From the NCBI GenBank assembly GCA_012031475.1, contig JAAUTJ010000016.1, forward strand, positions 1 through 19,567: a stretch of 19,567 nucleotides of DNA, written 5' to 3'. How positions within the stretch are numbered: the first letter of the stretch is position 1; each line of letters opens with the position of its first letter. Shown one piece after another: positions 1-7,681 of this stretch. This stretch comes from Leptolyngbyaceae cyanobacterium SM1_3_5. GTDB taxonomy: Bacteria; Cyanobacteriota; Cyanobacteriia; Elainellales; Elainellaceae. A program made the position numbers and the translations under genes. The notes beneath the pieces were generated by a model. It had not been told where the DNA came from and did no database searches. It was given only the letters and a program-made list of their open reading frames with translations.

Positions 1-1616
1 TGGTGGCTCTGAGGGTTTGTTCGCTAGCGTAGAGTTCGGCGGCTTTTCGTCGGAGATATCAACGGCTTCAAAGCTACTTAAGTTGATGGGGTGAATGGCC
101 AGCCAGGTATTCTCCAGTTGAAAAACCAGATGTTGTCTCGAATTTCGGTCTGGGCTGTTTTAGGAATTTGAAAGTGAAAGGGACGCTCTGCGGCGGGTCT
201 GAGCCAGATCAGCAGGTTGCGATATTGCCCGATTTGATCGCCTTCTCGCTTACCGGGGCGGATGCGATCGCCCCCCGTATTCACGACAAAATAATCTACT
301 CCCCGCTCTGAGTTATCTGCCATCAGCTTAAACGGACCTACATCTCCATCGGCAAAACTCGCGGCAACACTGCCCATTTGATAGGTTTGACCAAAGAAAG
401 TAGTTTCCCAGTAAGCAGGCTTTTCGTCGCCCCCCTCTTTCCAGTTTTCATAAGTTGGTTTCGTCGCCAACAGTTCTACCGGACGGTCAAACTCGCGACG
501 TGCCAGCGCCATAACAGCAAGTGGTGGACGGTAGGCACTGGTGATGACGTGAATTGCATCTCGTTCGGGTTCAGGATTGTCGCCAACAGCATCGCCAAAG
601 TATTGCCAGAGCAATCGAGCGGCCGCTGACCCATAAACTACATTGCTAGAACCGTAGTCTCGCTTGGTAGGGCCACCAAAACCGCCCCGATAGTACTTGA
701 CTGCACCTGCGGCTGACATCCAATCGAGGGCTGCTTTAGCAAGCTGGGTGACTTCTGGATCTTTGGCAAAGTCATACAGATTGAGATAAGCAGAAAAGGT
801 GTGACCGTGATAGTTTTCTGAATCCCACTCGCCCATGCCAATGTTATGAAGAGCTTGAACGTAGCGCTGAAGTTTCTGTTTATAAAGCTGGCGGGTTTCC
901 TCGTTGTCTGTCTCTTCTGCCATCAGGTAAACAGCAATCTCTCGCATGGCTCTGAGGTTATCAGTATTGCGACTATCCACCCAGCCACCGCGCCGCTCAA
1001 TGCTCCAGTCACCTCCGGTTCCCGTGCCGTTGCCGTAGAGCGGATGCGATCGCCCATTGGGGTCTTCCTCTGTCCAACGTTTTGCCCCCTCAAACATCCG
1101 CTGGCGATAGTCTGAGTCGAGCCATTCTCCAAAGAAGAAATATTTGCGAATTTGTCCTTTGAGTGTGAAAGCAAAATAGTAATCAATCCCTTCGGTGTGG
1201 GCATGGTCGCCCGCATCAACATCTTCATTTTCTAGAAAAGAGATCGCTTTCTCACGATTTCCAGCAAGGAAGTCAAACATTGCCAGCGGATAGGATTTCT
1301 TCTCATTTTCGCCACTGGTGTTGCCATAGTTCTGATCGGTGTAGTGTTCAATCGCTACGTTCGCTCGTTGCCAAAATTCTTCCTCTAGCTCTGCTGGCCA
1401 CTCATTGCGAAATTCTGGTGCAACGGGCGGAGGATCTATCCGAATCAGTCCATTGGTGTCTGAGATTTCTGCTGCAACTGAGGCAGAAGGGCTGGGCACT
1501 GGAGAGGCAGGAAGATTGGGCGAAGTCGCTGGATTGCAGGCGATCGCCCCCCACTGCACTAAAGCAACCATCAGTCCAGCCATCAACCCATAGCGAAGCT
1601 TCGAGGGAAATTTCAT
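1..1616 (-). CDS. Exported putative lipoprotein, polysaccharide-lyase-like; frameshifted, runs off left edge
   Basis: The main reading frame runs from about 1616 down to a TAA at 78-80. I chose the ATG at 1614-1616 because it starts a classic export signal: MKFPSK, a hydrophobic stretch, then GAIAC, an imperfect lipobox. An in-frame GTG at 1671-1673 would add 19 uncharged residues before it. After the signal comes a Pro/Ser/Ala linker, then a roughly 450-residue Trp/Tyr-rich helical region (GGDWSIERRGGWVDSRNTDN, GEWDSENYHGHTF, YYRGGFGGPTKRDYGSSN). That composition recalls alpha/alpha-toroid polysaccharide lyases, but I do not recognise a named family. At the A5 run at 121-125 (T5 in sense) the frame breaks. 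Adding one T gives WFF-QLENTWLAIHP, which continues open through position 1 and replaces the short tail ending WPFTPST. The native protein is therefore probably longer than 531 residues, with its C terminus outside the window. Left open: real mutation or sequencing error. Confidence 0.75.
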
Positions 1617-1702
1617 AGCAAATCGCAGAAACTGATCGCCTCTATCTTGGCTAAAAATTCCGTAGCTCACCACCTTGACTACAGCTAGCGCTATAAATCT
1701 AA

Positions 1703-1776
1703 CGGGACTGGGCGGATTCGAACCGCCGACCTAGCGCTTAGGAGGCGCTTGCTCTATCCATCTGAGCCACAGCCCC
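1703..1776 (-). tRNA. trnR-CCU: tRNA-Arg (anticodon CCU)
   Basis: Read on the minus strand, a 74-nt cloverleaf begins GGGGCTG and ends CAGTCCC plus discriminator G. The acceptor stem pairs over seven positions with one G-U. The anticodon stem AGCGC/GCGCT encloses the loop CTCCTAA, so the anticodon is CCU and it reads the Arg codon AGG. The T arm GGCGG-TTCGAAT-CCGCC is perfect. CCA is not encoded: the G discriminator is followed by TTAG. It sits between the debranching enzyme and the exported-protein gene, in the same orientation. Confidence 0.96.
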
Positions 1777-1788
1777 AAGTTCATAGCA

Positions 1789-1794
1789 ATAATA
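1789..1794 (-). promoter_or_regulatory. Possible -10 element of the tRNA-Arg gene
   Basis: TATTAT on the minus strand ends 12 nt before the tRNA 5' end, which would give a leader of about 6 nt. I see no good -35 hexamer at 16-18 nt spacing, so this rests on position and the hexamer alone. Confidence 0.3.
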
Positions 1795-1842
1795 GCAAGA
1801 GATGCAGGGGGGTTTGGAGAGTTTGACAAAAAGCTCCACTTC

Positions 1843-3897
1843 TTAGCCCTGAATTTCATCCCAATGGCGGATTAACTCGGCAACTGACCAGGCTTGAGCG
1901 ATCGCCCCCTGGGGGTGGTGTGGCGGGTCACCGTCAAAAATTTCTGAAATCGAGCCGAGGCAAGCCTGATGCTGGAAATGTTCTAGCAGCGGCTCCCAGC
2001 TAAAGGGGAGCGGTTCAGCGCCGTAAAACCTGCGCCACGACCGGATGAATGGGCCAATCAGCCAACTCCAAACGGTGCCGCTGTGGTAGGCGCGATCGCG
2101 CTGCCAGAGATTCCCCTCATACCTGCCGATATAGTCTTTGTCGTTGGGTTCGAGCGATCGCAAGCCATAGGGCGTAAGCAGGCGATCGCGGGCTACCTGC
2201 AAGACTCTGCGCCCCTGATGTTCAGGAAAGCCACAGTGATAGAGCGATAGAGCGATGACTGCATTGGGGCGAATTTGCGGATCAGGGCGATCGGTCAGGT
2301 CAATTGCGTCATAGAAATAGCCCTGATGCGGATTCCAAAACTTTTGCAGTGAGGCTTTCACCTGCTCTGCCTGTTGTGCATACCGCCGCGACTGGTTAGT
2401 AAGGCTTGCTGAATCTGCCGTTGCTTCCTGGCGCAACCGCTCTGCCCACTGATGCGCCCAGCACAGAGCGGAATACCAAAGCGCGTTAATTTCTATCGCT
2501 TTACCCTGACGAGGTGTGACAGGTTCTCCATCAACCACGGCATCCATCCAGGTCAAAGCCACGCCCGGAGCCTCCCACGACACCAGGCTGTCAAACGCAT
2601 CTACCCGAATGTTGTGAAGAGTACCTGCCACAAATGCCTTGTAGATGCGTCGCACAACTGGATATTGCTCTACCAGGAAATTCCAATCTTGAGTGGCTTC
2701 CAAATAGAGTCCTAGCGTTTCAATCCACCACAGGGCTGCATCAATGCTGTTGTAGAAAGGCTTGGCTCCTGCATCAGGAAACGCATTAGGAATCAAGCCA
2801 TCGGCGCAGTAGTGACTAAATGTTTCTAGTAGCCCTCGGGCCAGGGCAAATCGTCGCGTTGCCAGCGCTAAACCGGGCAGCGCAATCAGCGTGTCGCGCC
2901 CCCAATCGTTGAACCAGTGATAGCCTGCAATCACCGTTGGGCCCTCAATCGAGGCGCGATATGCAATGAATTGATCGCCTGCATGAAGAAGCTGTCGCCA
3001 GAGGGCGGTTTTTTCTTTTGAGGTTTCGTTTGAGGTGGCGATCGCATCCTGGTAAAGCTCCTTGAAATGATGATCCAGGCGATAGGATTTTGCTTGAATC
3101 GCTCGCTCAAAGGTTTGGGAATCGGGCTGGGGGTCAGGCTGAATGGGGTCAGGCAAACAGACGCTCGCTTCCAGCGTTAGCGTTTCTCCGGGTTGAAGCG
3201 GCACAGTCAAATAGCCAGGACTGTACAGGTCTTCACAGTCGCCCAATCCCCGCTTGGTTTCCTCGGTGTAGCGATAGCTCCAGTACCACACGCCATCGGG
3301 CTGATAGGCTCCCTGCGACCAGCAAAGCTGCCAGCGGGTTCCTAGCCAGTCAGGACGCAAAGCCTGAAGCAATACGCGATGGGGCTCAACCCGTTGGGAG
3401 AAATTCAGGTTGGGGTCTTCTTGCTGCTGATGGTGAAAGTTGCGATCGCCCACTAGAGGACGCAGCTTAACCACTACAGGCTCTTTGCCTTGATAGCGAT
3501 ATTGAATCAATACCTGGTTGCGAAATGGGGGCTGACTTGCATCCCGATCAGGCAGTGATAACCCATAGGGAAGCACAATCTGGCGGGAAAACTGCCAGTC
3601 TGCCTGCCCCCACACCCAAGTTGGCACAGGCTCAAGCTGAAAGGATTGCAGCAGTTGATAACCCGAAGGAGCGATCGCCCCACTCACCCAAAAGTTGGTG
3701 CCCAGATCAAAGCGTCGTCCCGGTAACTCTAGCGTGGCATCAATCCGAGACAGCAACAGTGTCCGCTGTCCGGGTGGGTCAAGCGCCACCACCAGCCAGC
3801 CATGATAAGTCCGCGTATGGGCATCACAAACCGTACCGCTGGCAAAACTGCCCAGCCCATTTGTCAGCAGCCACTCTCTCGTATCCAATTCACCCAT
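1843..3897 (-). CDS. Amylo-alpha-1,6-glucosidase (glycogen debranching enzyme, GH133 type)
   Basis: Removes alpha-1,6 branch stubs from glycogen in the cytoplasm and so contributes to carbon-store mobilisation. The protein (about 684 residues) has the two-part bacterial layout. The N-terminal beta-rich GDE_N-like domain opens with LDTREWLLTNGLGSFASGT and RTYHGWLV (residues 5-40). The C-terminal alpha/alpha-toroid domain covers about 300-680, with GYHWFNDWGRDTLIALPG (about 327-344), LIPNAFPD, YNSIDAALWW, YHSGTVWSWLIGPF and SISEIFDGDPPHHPQGAIAQ near the end. These are the conserved family blocks, and length is normal. The start is the ATG at 3895-3897 (MGELDTREW); a GTG two codons upstream (3901-3903) is possible, and no convincing Shine-Dalgarno separates them. 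The tRNA lies 66 nt downstream. No related glycogen genes are adjacent, so it looks like a stand-alone unit. Confidence 0.95.
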   Translation of the reverse strand: MGELDTREWLLTNGLGSFASGTVCDAHTRTYHGWLVVALDPPGQRTLLLSRIDATLELPGRRFDLGTNFWVSGAIAPSGYQLLQSFQLEPVPTWVWGQADWQFSRQIVLPYGLSLPDRDASQPPFRNQVLIQYRYQGKEPVVVKLRPLVGDRNFHHQQQEDPNLNFSQRVEPHRVLLQALRPDWLGTRWQLCWSQGAYQPDGVWYWSYRYTEETKRGLGDCEDLYSPGYLTVPLQPGETLTLEASVCLPDPIQPDPQPDSQTFERAIQAKSYRLDHHFKELYQDAIATSNETSKEKTALWRQLLHAGDQFIAYRASIEGPTVIAGYHWFNDWGRDTLIALPGLALATRRFALARGLLETFSHYCADGLIPNAFPDAGAKPFYNSIDAALWWIETLGLYLEATQDWNFLVEQYPVVRRIYKAFVAGTLHNIRVDAFDSLVSWEAPGVALTWMDAVVDGEPVTPRQGKAIEINALWYSALCWAHQWAERLRQEATADSASLTNQSRRYAQQAEQVKASLQKFWNPHQGYFYDAIDLTDRPDPQIRPNAVIALSLYHCGFPEHQGRRVLQVARDRLLTPYGLRSLEPNDKDYIGRYEGNLWQRDRAYHSGTVWSWLIGPFIRSWRRFYGAEPLPFSWEPLLEHFQHQACLGSISEIFDGDPPHHPQGAIAQAWSVAELIRHWDEIQG

Positions 3898-4010
3898 GCC
3901 CACATCAATAGACTAACGCCTGAAACCCCGGCAGTCCTGAATGGGGTGCGCCTCTCACAACCCGCTCATCTTACAACTGATTTAGGACTGCTACATTCCT
4001 GAAATGATTA

Positions 4011-4085
4011 ATACCAATTCTTTAAGGTCGCATATTTTGAAGTGGGGTACGCTCCAAAATATGCAGCTTCACATAGAAACGGTAT
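4011..4085. repeat. MITE-like palindromic repeat element, about 75 bp
   Basis: The ends form an imperfect inverted repeat: ATACCAATTC on the left and GAAACGGTAT on the right. Nested inside is a perfect 10-bp pair, GCATATTTTG (4030-4039) and CAAAATATGC (4055-4064), around a 15-nt loop. Folded whole, the element is one long imperfect hairpin. From memory, similar GCATATTTTG-containing palindromes are dispersed in several cyanobacterial genomes. Copy number here cannot be judged from one window, and no target-site duplication is clear. Confidence 0.6.
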
Positions 4086-4261
4086 AAGGTCTTACAAACT
4101 TAAATTATCTTGATACTGGCAGTTTAAACCGACTCTCGATTCTGAAGTTTGCGATCGCCACAGGATTCACTATAAATTTGCACAGCAGAAAAATTGGTAG
4201 CTTTAAGCGAATTCTTACAGGCTATTTTTGAATTGCCAGAATGATGGCGTTACTCAAAATC

Positions 4262-4286
4262 GTTATGACTATGATATAGTCGTAAC
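4262..4286 (+). promoter_or_regulatory. Interrupted palindrome in the peroxiredoxin promoter; candidate operator overlapping a -10
   Basis: The arms GTTATGACTAT and ATAGTCGTAAC are inverted repeats matching at 10 of 11 positions, separated by GAT. Candidate -10 hexamers TATGAT (4270-4275) and TATAGT (4275-4280) lie inside the palindrome, and no strong -35 accompanies them. The site is about 100 nt upstream of the peroxiredoxin ATG. A dimeric repressor or redox regulator bound here would block polymerase. The half-sites do not obviously match the canonical Fur or PerR consensus. Confidence 0.5.
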
Positions 4287-4385
4287 AGTTCGTAAATAAA
4301 GCAGTCGTTGCCTTTTGGGTGACTGTCTGACTGGCTTTTATCCAAGCGAACGTAGACGCAAGTTCATCTTAAGGAGAGTAAATTC

Positions 4386-4991
4386 ATGACTTATCAGACA
4401 GAGGGATGCCTCCGGGTCGGTCAATCTGCACCCGACTTCACTGCAACCGCTGTGGTCGATCAAGAATTCAAGACCATTAAGCTGTCTGACTATCGCGGCA
4501 AGTATGTTGTATTGTTTTTCTATCCGTTAGACTTTACCTTTGTTTGCCCTACCGAAATTACCGCTTTTAGCGATCGCTTTAATGAGTTCAAGCAGCTAGG
4601 CACCGAGGTATTGGGCGTTTCCGTTGACAGTGAGTTTTCTCACTTAGCTTGGATTCAAACCGATCGCAAATCAGGTGGTGTAGGCGACCTCAACTATCCT
4701 CTGGTTTCCGACATCAAAAAAGAGATCAGCATCGCCTACAACGTACTGGAACCCGAAGCCGGAGTTGCTCTACGTGGACTGTTCATCATTGACAAAGATG
4801 GGGTCATTCAACACTCCACCATCAACAACCTCTCCTTTGGTCGGAGTGTTGATGAAACGCTGCGGACTCTGCAAGCAATTCAGTATGTGCAGTCTCACCC
4901 CGATGAAGTTTGCCCCGCTGGTTGGAAGCCCGGTGATGCAACCATGAATCCTGACCCTGTTAAGTCTAAGAACTTCTTTGCAGCCGTATAG
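4386..4991 (+). CDS. Typical 2-Cys peroxiredoxin (AhpC/TSA family)
   Basis: Reduces hydrogen peroxide and alkyl peroxides in the cytoplasm using thioredoxin-derived electrons. The 201-residue protein is full length. The peroxidatic Cys54 lies in FYPLDFTFVCPTEI, with Thr51 and Pro55 of the PxxxTxxC active site; Arg130 (ALRGLFIID) is the likely conserved active-site arginine. The resolving Cys176 lies in DEVCPAGWKPG. A GGVG motif (97-100) and a terminal FF (197-198) resemble the GGLG/YF pair that makes eukaryotic-type 2-Cys enzymes sensitive to over-oxidation. The ATG at 4386 follows a strong AAGGAG (4371-4376) at 9 nt. It is the only clear plus-strand gene in the window, has its own promoter region with a palindrome, and ends at a hairpin terminator, so it is monocistronic. 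Confidence 0.97.
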   Translation: MTYQTEGCLRVGQSAPDFTATAVVDQEFKTIKLSDYRGKYVVLFFYPLDFTFVCPTEITAFSDRFNEFKQLGTEVLGVSVDSEFSHLAWIQTDRKSGGVGDLNYPLVSDIKKEISIAYNVLEPEAGVALRGLFIIDKDGVIQHSTINNLSFGRSVDETLRTLQAIQYVQSHPDEVCPAGWKPGDATMNPDPVKSKNFFAAV

Positions 4992-5010
4992 CTGTAGGGT
5001 CACTTCCGTT

Positions 5011-5043
5011 AAAGAAGGAGAGAGCTAAGCTCTCTCCTTCTTT
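5011..5043 (+). terminator. Strong hairpin terminator after the peroxiredoxin
   Basis: AAAGAAGGAGAGAGCT (5011-5026) pairs with AGCTCTCTCCTTCTTT (5028-5043), giving a stem of about 14 bp with a tiny loop, 20 nt after the stop codon. The T tract is short on the plus strand (TTCTTTGGGTTT). Because it is almost perfectly symmetric and sits between converging genes, it may act in both directions. Confidence 0.8.
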
Positions 5044-5047
5044 GGGT

Positions 5048-5200
5048 TTAAATAAAATCAATCGGAACTCTGTAGGCATGGCGAAAAAAATGTCGAAACG
5101 CCCACAGAGCATTCAGCAAAGTGTAGCTTCTTGTTGAAATGACGGATGGGCGAACATTTTCCCAGTCCATCTCTAAAAACGTTTCTTGAATCGGATTCAT
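5048..5200 (-). pseudogene. Remnant of a HEPN/HepT-like ribonuclease toxin
   Basis: A 50-codon ATG-to-TAA frame. Its core, VRPSVISTRSYTLLNALWAF followed by RHFFRHAY, matches the pattern I remember from the C-terminal part of cyanobacterial HEPN toxins (VRPPVIS...LxEYRGFRHVVRNVY). The catalytic R-x4-H motif is present (R36, H41). Full-length members are roughly 140-160 residues, so the N-terminal helices and the C-terminal tail are missing; no nucleotidyltransferase-type antitoxin is present. It lies between the peroxiredoxin terminator and the DUF1822 stop, and an in-frame TAG directly precedes its ATG. I read it as a decayed toxin-antitoxin fragment; a functional microprotein is possible but less likely. 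Confidence 0.55.
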
Positions 5201-5214
5201 CTAGCGCAACTTTC

Positions 5215-6393
5215 TTAAACAACAAAACTCTCAACTCCGATCGCAGTATCGATCGCAATTTGAATCCGAAATTGGGTTCCGATCGCGCAGCGAAAGCGGC
5301 GGAGTTGAATTGAATTATCTTGACTGCGAGCCTGCACCGACTGCAAAACCTCTTCACTTTCTGCGGAGAGCAAGCTCAGGTTTAAGTTGGCAGGCAAAAA
5401 GGGTTCCCCCACGTTGGGCAAAACTCGCACCCGCACCGCAAATCGATCGTCTGCCTCGGCGGTTAAAATCAGCAGCAGCAGTACGGTTGCAGCTTCAGTT
5501 GTCTCTGATGGTTGAACGGTGACTTGCTTGATGCGCCGCACGATCGCTTCTGAAGTTGTCTCCTCGCGCAAACTGAAAGCAAGCTCTGGGGAGCCACTGA
5601 TCAGAGACTCGATCGCCTGCCATCCGGTTTCAAATTGATTTTGCAGCCAAAGGCTCAGGGTTGTTACAGGATTGCTGATTGGCTCAGAAGCCATTGGATG
5701 CCGTCGATCGATCAGCCGCTGTCGCCAGTCTTCTCGTTCCATCAGCGCTCCCCACTCGCCAAACGGAAGTTCAAGGCGAGGGAGCGGTGCAGTTTCCAAT
5801 CGATCGAGCCATCGCTCTACTTGCGCCATTGATGGTTGAGGCAGCATTGCAACGGGGGCGCGGGTTGGCTCAGTGGCTAGGTGGTGCATCACCCAAAGCA
5901 CGTTCAAATCGGTAATCAGATTGCTGCTTGCCAGACAATAAGCGCGATCGCCAGGATCGTAATTTTCCGTAGTCTTCAACGCCTGATGCGTCGTGTATCC
6001 CCAGATGCTCAGCCACCGCTCGTCGGGGTCAACTTCGATCGCCAGGTAATAATCGCCAACCCAACTGGGAATGTCCACCCACTCTTGGGGCACTCGCAAC
6101 TCCAGCCGATCGATCGCCTCACTGGGCACAAAAATCAGCCTGGTTTCTCCTAAGCGCAGCGCAAAACCGTTGACGAGTTCCCAAAAACCGGGCTGAGCGA
6201 TCGGTTCGGTCTGCACCACTTCATCGCCAAACTTCTCGCGCAGCCAGGGCAACACGGTTTCCAGGCAAATTTGATTGAGATAGGCTTGCCACTGATTGCC
6301 GGGAATTGGTGCAGTCTGGCGCGGCCAAGCTGCGGAATGCACCTCGTCCGGAATCTCAAACCAGTGTGTTGATGAATCAAATAACAGTGTCAT
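5215..6393 (-). CDS. DUF1822 family protein
   Basis: A 392-residue protein with no signal peptide or membrane segment, so probably cytoplasmic. The start MTLLFDSSTHWFEIPDEVH and the Trp-rich N-terminal half (LEVDPDERWLSIWGYTTH-like segment, YCLASSNLITDLNVLWVMH) are characteristic of DUF1822, a cyanobacterial family of unknown biochemical function. The C-terminal third looks like a separate beta-rich domain (ILTAEADDRFAVRVRVLPN, RRFRCAIGTQFRIQIAIDT). Its ATG overlaps the sigma-factor stop in TAATG, so translation is almost certainly coupled. DUF1822 next to this type of sigma factor is an association I recognise from other cyanobacteria. A regulatory partner of the sigma factor is a reasonable inference, not a demonstrated role. 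Confidence 0.88.
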   Translation of the reverse strand: MTLLFDSSTHWFEIPDEVHSAAWPRQTAPIPGNQWQAYLNQICLETVLPWLREKFGDEVVQTEPIAQPGFWELVNGFALRLGETRLIFVPSEAIDRLELRVPQEWVDIPSWVGDYYLAIEVDPDERWLSIWGYTTHQALKTTENYDPGDRAYCLASSNLITDLNVLWVMHHLATEPTRAPVAMLPQPSMAQVERWLDRLETAPLPRLELPFGEWGALMEREDWRQRLIDRRHPMASEPISNPVTTLSLWLQNQFETGWQAIESLISGSPELAFSLREETTSEAIVRRIKQVTVQPSETTEAATVLLLLILTAEADDRFAVRVRVLPNVGEPFLPANLNLSLLSAESEEVLQSVQARSQDNSIQLRRFRCAIGTQFRIQIAIDTAIGVESFVV

Positions 6394-7579
6394 TAGCGAT
6401 GCTCCTGCGAGAGAGCGGATTTAGTGTCGTACTGAACCTGAAGCCACTCCTCCAAAACCAGGCTCATTTGTTGTACTGCGGGCGATGTGAGCGAAATATG
6501 CAGCGTTTCCTGGCTCCACTGGGCGATCGCCTTCAGCAGAATTTCTTTGGTGCTGCTCAGTCGCCGTGAAACTGTATATTGCTTGATCTCAAGCTGCTGG
6601 GCGATTTGCTGCTGCGTCAGTTGCTGACCGTAATACAGCGCCAGCAGCGTTTTTTGTTGCGGATCAAGCTGCTCTAGAGCGTGATGCAAAATTTGGCTGA
6701 CCTGAAGGGTTTGGGTTTGTCGCTCCTGAATTTCTTCCCAATCGATCAAAGTAGCCATTGGCGTATCCGAGCGATCGGGCAAATCATCTTGCAGTTCGCC
6801 TGAGCCGTCCTCAAACTTTTTCACGTTCAAAGAAGTGATGGGCGGACAAAGATAGGCGCGGACTTGCTTGGCGCAATCTTTCAGCCAGTTTTCCAGCGTG
6901 TCTGGATGAGTCAGGGAGTTTGAAGCAGACTGGCGATCGTAAAGCTGGGCGATCGCCTTCCAGGTGTTTGCATCGGGTACGGCAAGCTGACGGTTTGCCG
7001 CTGTCGGCGCATAAAGTGCCTTAAAACTTGTCCAGGCTAGGCGATACTGAGCGATCGTGTCGGGCGATCGTCCCGCCGCTTGCAGCGCTTCAATCAGGCA
7101 TTTTTGGCTGACTTTTCGCAATAGCCCCCAGTCTGTGCGGCGGCTGGCTCCCTGCTGCTGACGAGAACGATCGCGAATCGTGTTGCTAAAGCTCAGAAGC
7201 GCATAGGTTTTGAGGCTGGCTCCCTGCTCAGAGCAATAGCTTTGCAAAACTTTGGGCAGCGTGCGATCGCCAGTTGAAAATAATCGGGTAGCTGCTCCAG
7301 TTCGTTCGCGCTCATTCGATGAGCCGCCCAGTAGCAGGTTTCCTGTAAATACGCGGCTAAATGTCCGACGGCAAAATCAGACTGCTGGCTTTGGTAGAGC
7401 CGATACCAGTGCAGCGACCAAAACGCCTCCCCTGAATGGGTTGCCTCCAGTTTGGTCTGGGCGATCGCCTGCTGCATACTGCGCTGAAGCCGAGAGTCGA
7501 TCGCCCAGCCGCCAAAGCGATCGTTCACAAACTGAGCAAACGTCGAGAAGATCTCGATCATCCTCTGCCGCAACTGCAT
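6393..7579 (-). CDS. Sigma-70 family RNA polymerase sigma factor, interrupted by one frameshift
   Basis: Two overlapping frames encode one protein. The N-terminal frame (7579 down to 7193) begins MQLRQRMIEIFSTFAQF and reads well to about Ala106. The C-terminal frame (stop at 6393) continues as LPKVLQSYCSEQGASLKTYA. Restoring one base near 7260-7264 joins them as ...LPDYFQLAIA-x-LPKVLQSYC..., about 395 residues. A region-2-like segment follows the junction (SLKTYALLSFSNTIRD). A region-4 helix-turn-helix lies near the end (LDPQQKTLLALYYGQQLTQQ, then QIAQQLEIKQYTVSRRLSS). The break abuts a GCGATCGC site (7263-7270). The start is the ATG at 7577-7579, fitting family N termini. The gene ends in a TAATG overlap with DUF1822. 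If the frameshift is real, no full-length factor is made. Confidence 0.85.
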
Positions 7580-7609
7580 GGTCGATCGGGTGAGTACAGG
7601 ATATTAAAG

Positions 7610-7638
7610 ACAATAGGACGAGTTTTCTCAAAATCCAA
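7610..7638 (-). promoter_or_regulatory. Candidate sigma-70-type promoter for sigma factor and DUF1822
   Basis: On the minus strand, TTGGAT (7633-7638) and TATTGT (7610-7615) are separated by exactly 17 nt, about 30 nt upstream of the sigma-factor ATG. This would let sigma and DUF1822 be expressed apart from the upstream CHAT gene. The call rests on hexamer match and spacing only. Confidence 0.4.
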
Positions 7639-7643
7639 GCTGC

Positions 7644-7662
7644 ACAATTTCAGCAAAATTGT
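7644..7662 (-). promoter_or_regulatory. Inverted repeat just upstream of the candidate sigma-factor promoter
   Basis: ACAATTT (7644-7650) and AAATTGT (7656-7662) form a perfect 7-bp inverted repeat around CAGCA. It is six bases upstream of the candidate -35, in the 102-nt gap between the TPR-CHAT stop and the sigma-factor start. It could be an operator or a weak hairpin after the CHAT gene. Confidence 0.3.
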
Positions 7663-7681
7663 AGACACACAGCCCAAATCA

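Larger units (their letters stand above)
3904..4385. other. Non-coding divergent region between debranching enzyme and peroxiredoxin
   Basis: This 480-nt stretch holds no convincing gene on either strand. It contains the upstream region of the minus-strand debranching enzyme, a palindromic repeat element (4011-4085), a near-perfect interrupted palindrome (4262-4286) and the peroxiredoxin leader. Apart from one HIP1-type site near 4150, I see nothing distinct in 4090-4250. Confidence 0.7.

Noticed and set aside
3525..3911. Plus-strand 128-residue open frame opposite the debranching enzyme start
   Set aside because: Fully antisense to conserved GDE_N sequence; no ribosome site or similarity.
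5058..5357. 99-residue minus-strand frame beside DUF1822
   Set aside because: It overlaps both the DUF1822 C terminus and the HEPN-like frame in another phase; composition is unlike a real protein, and the HEPN frame explains the region better.
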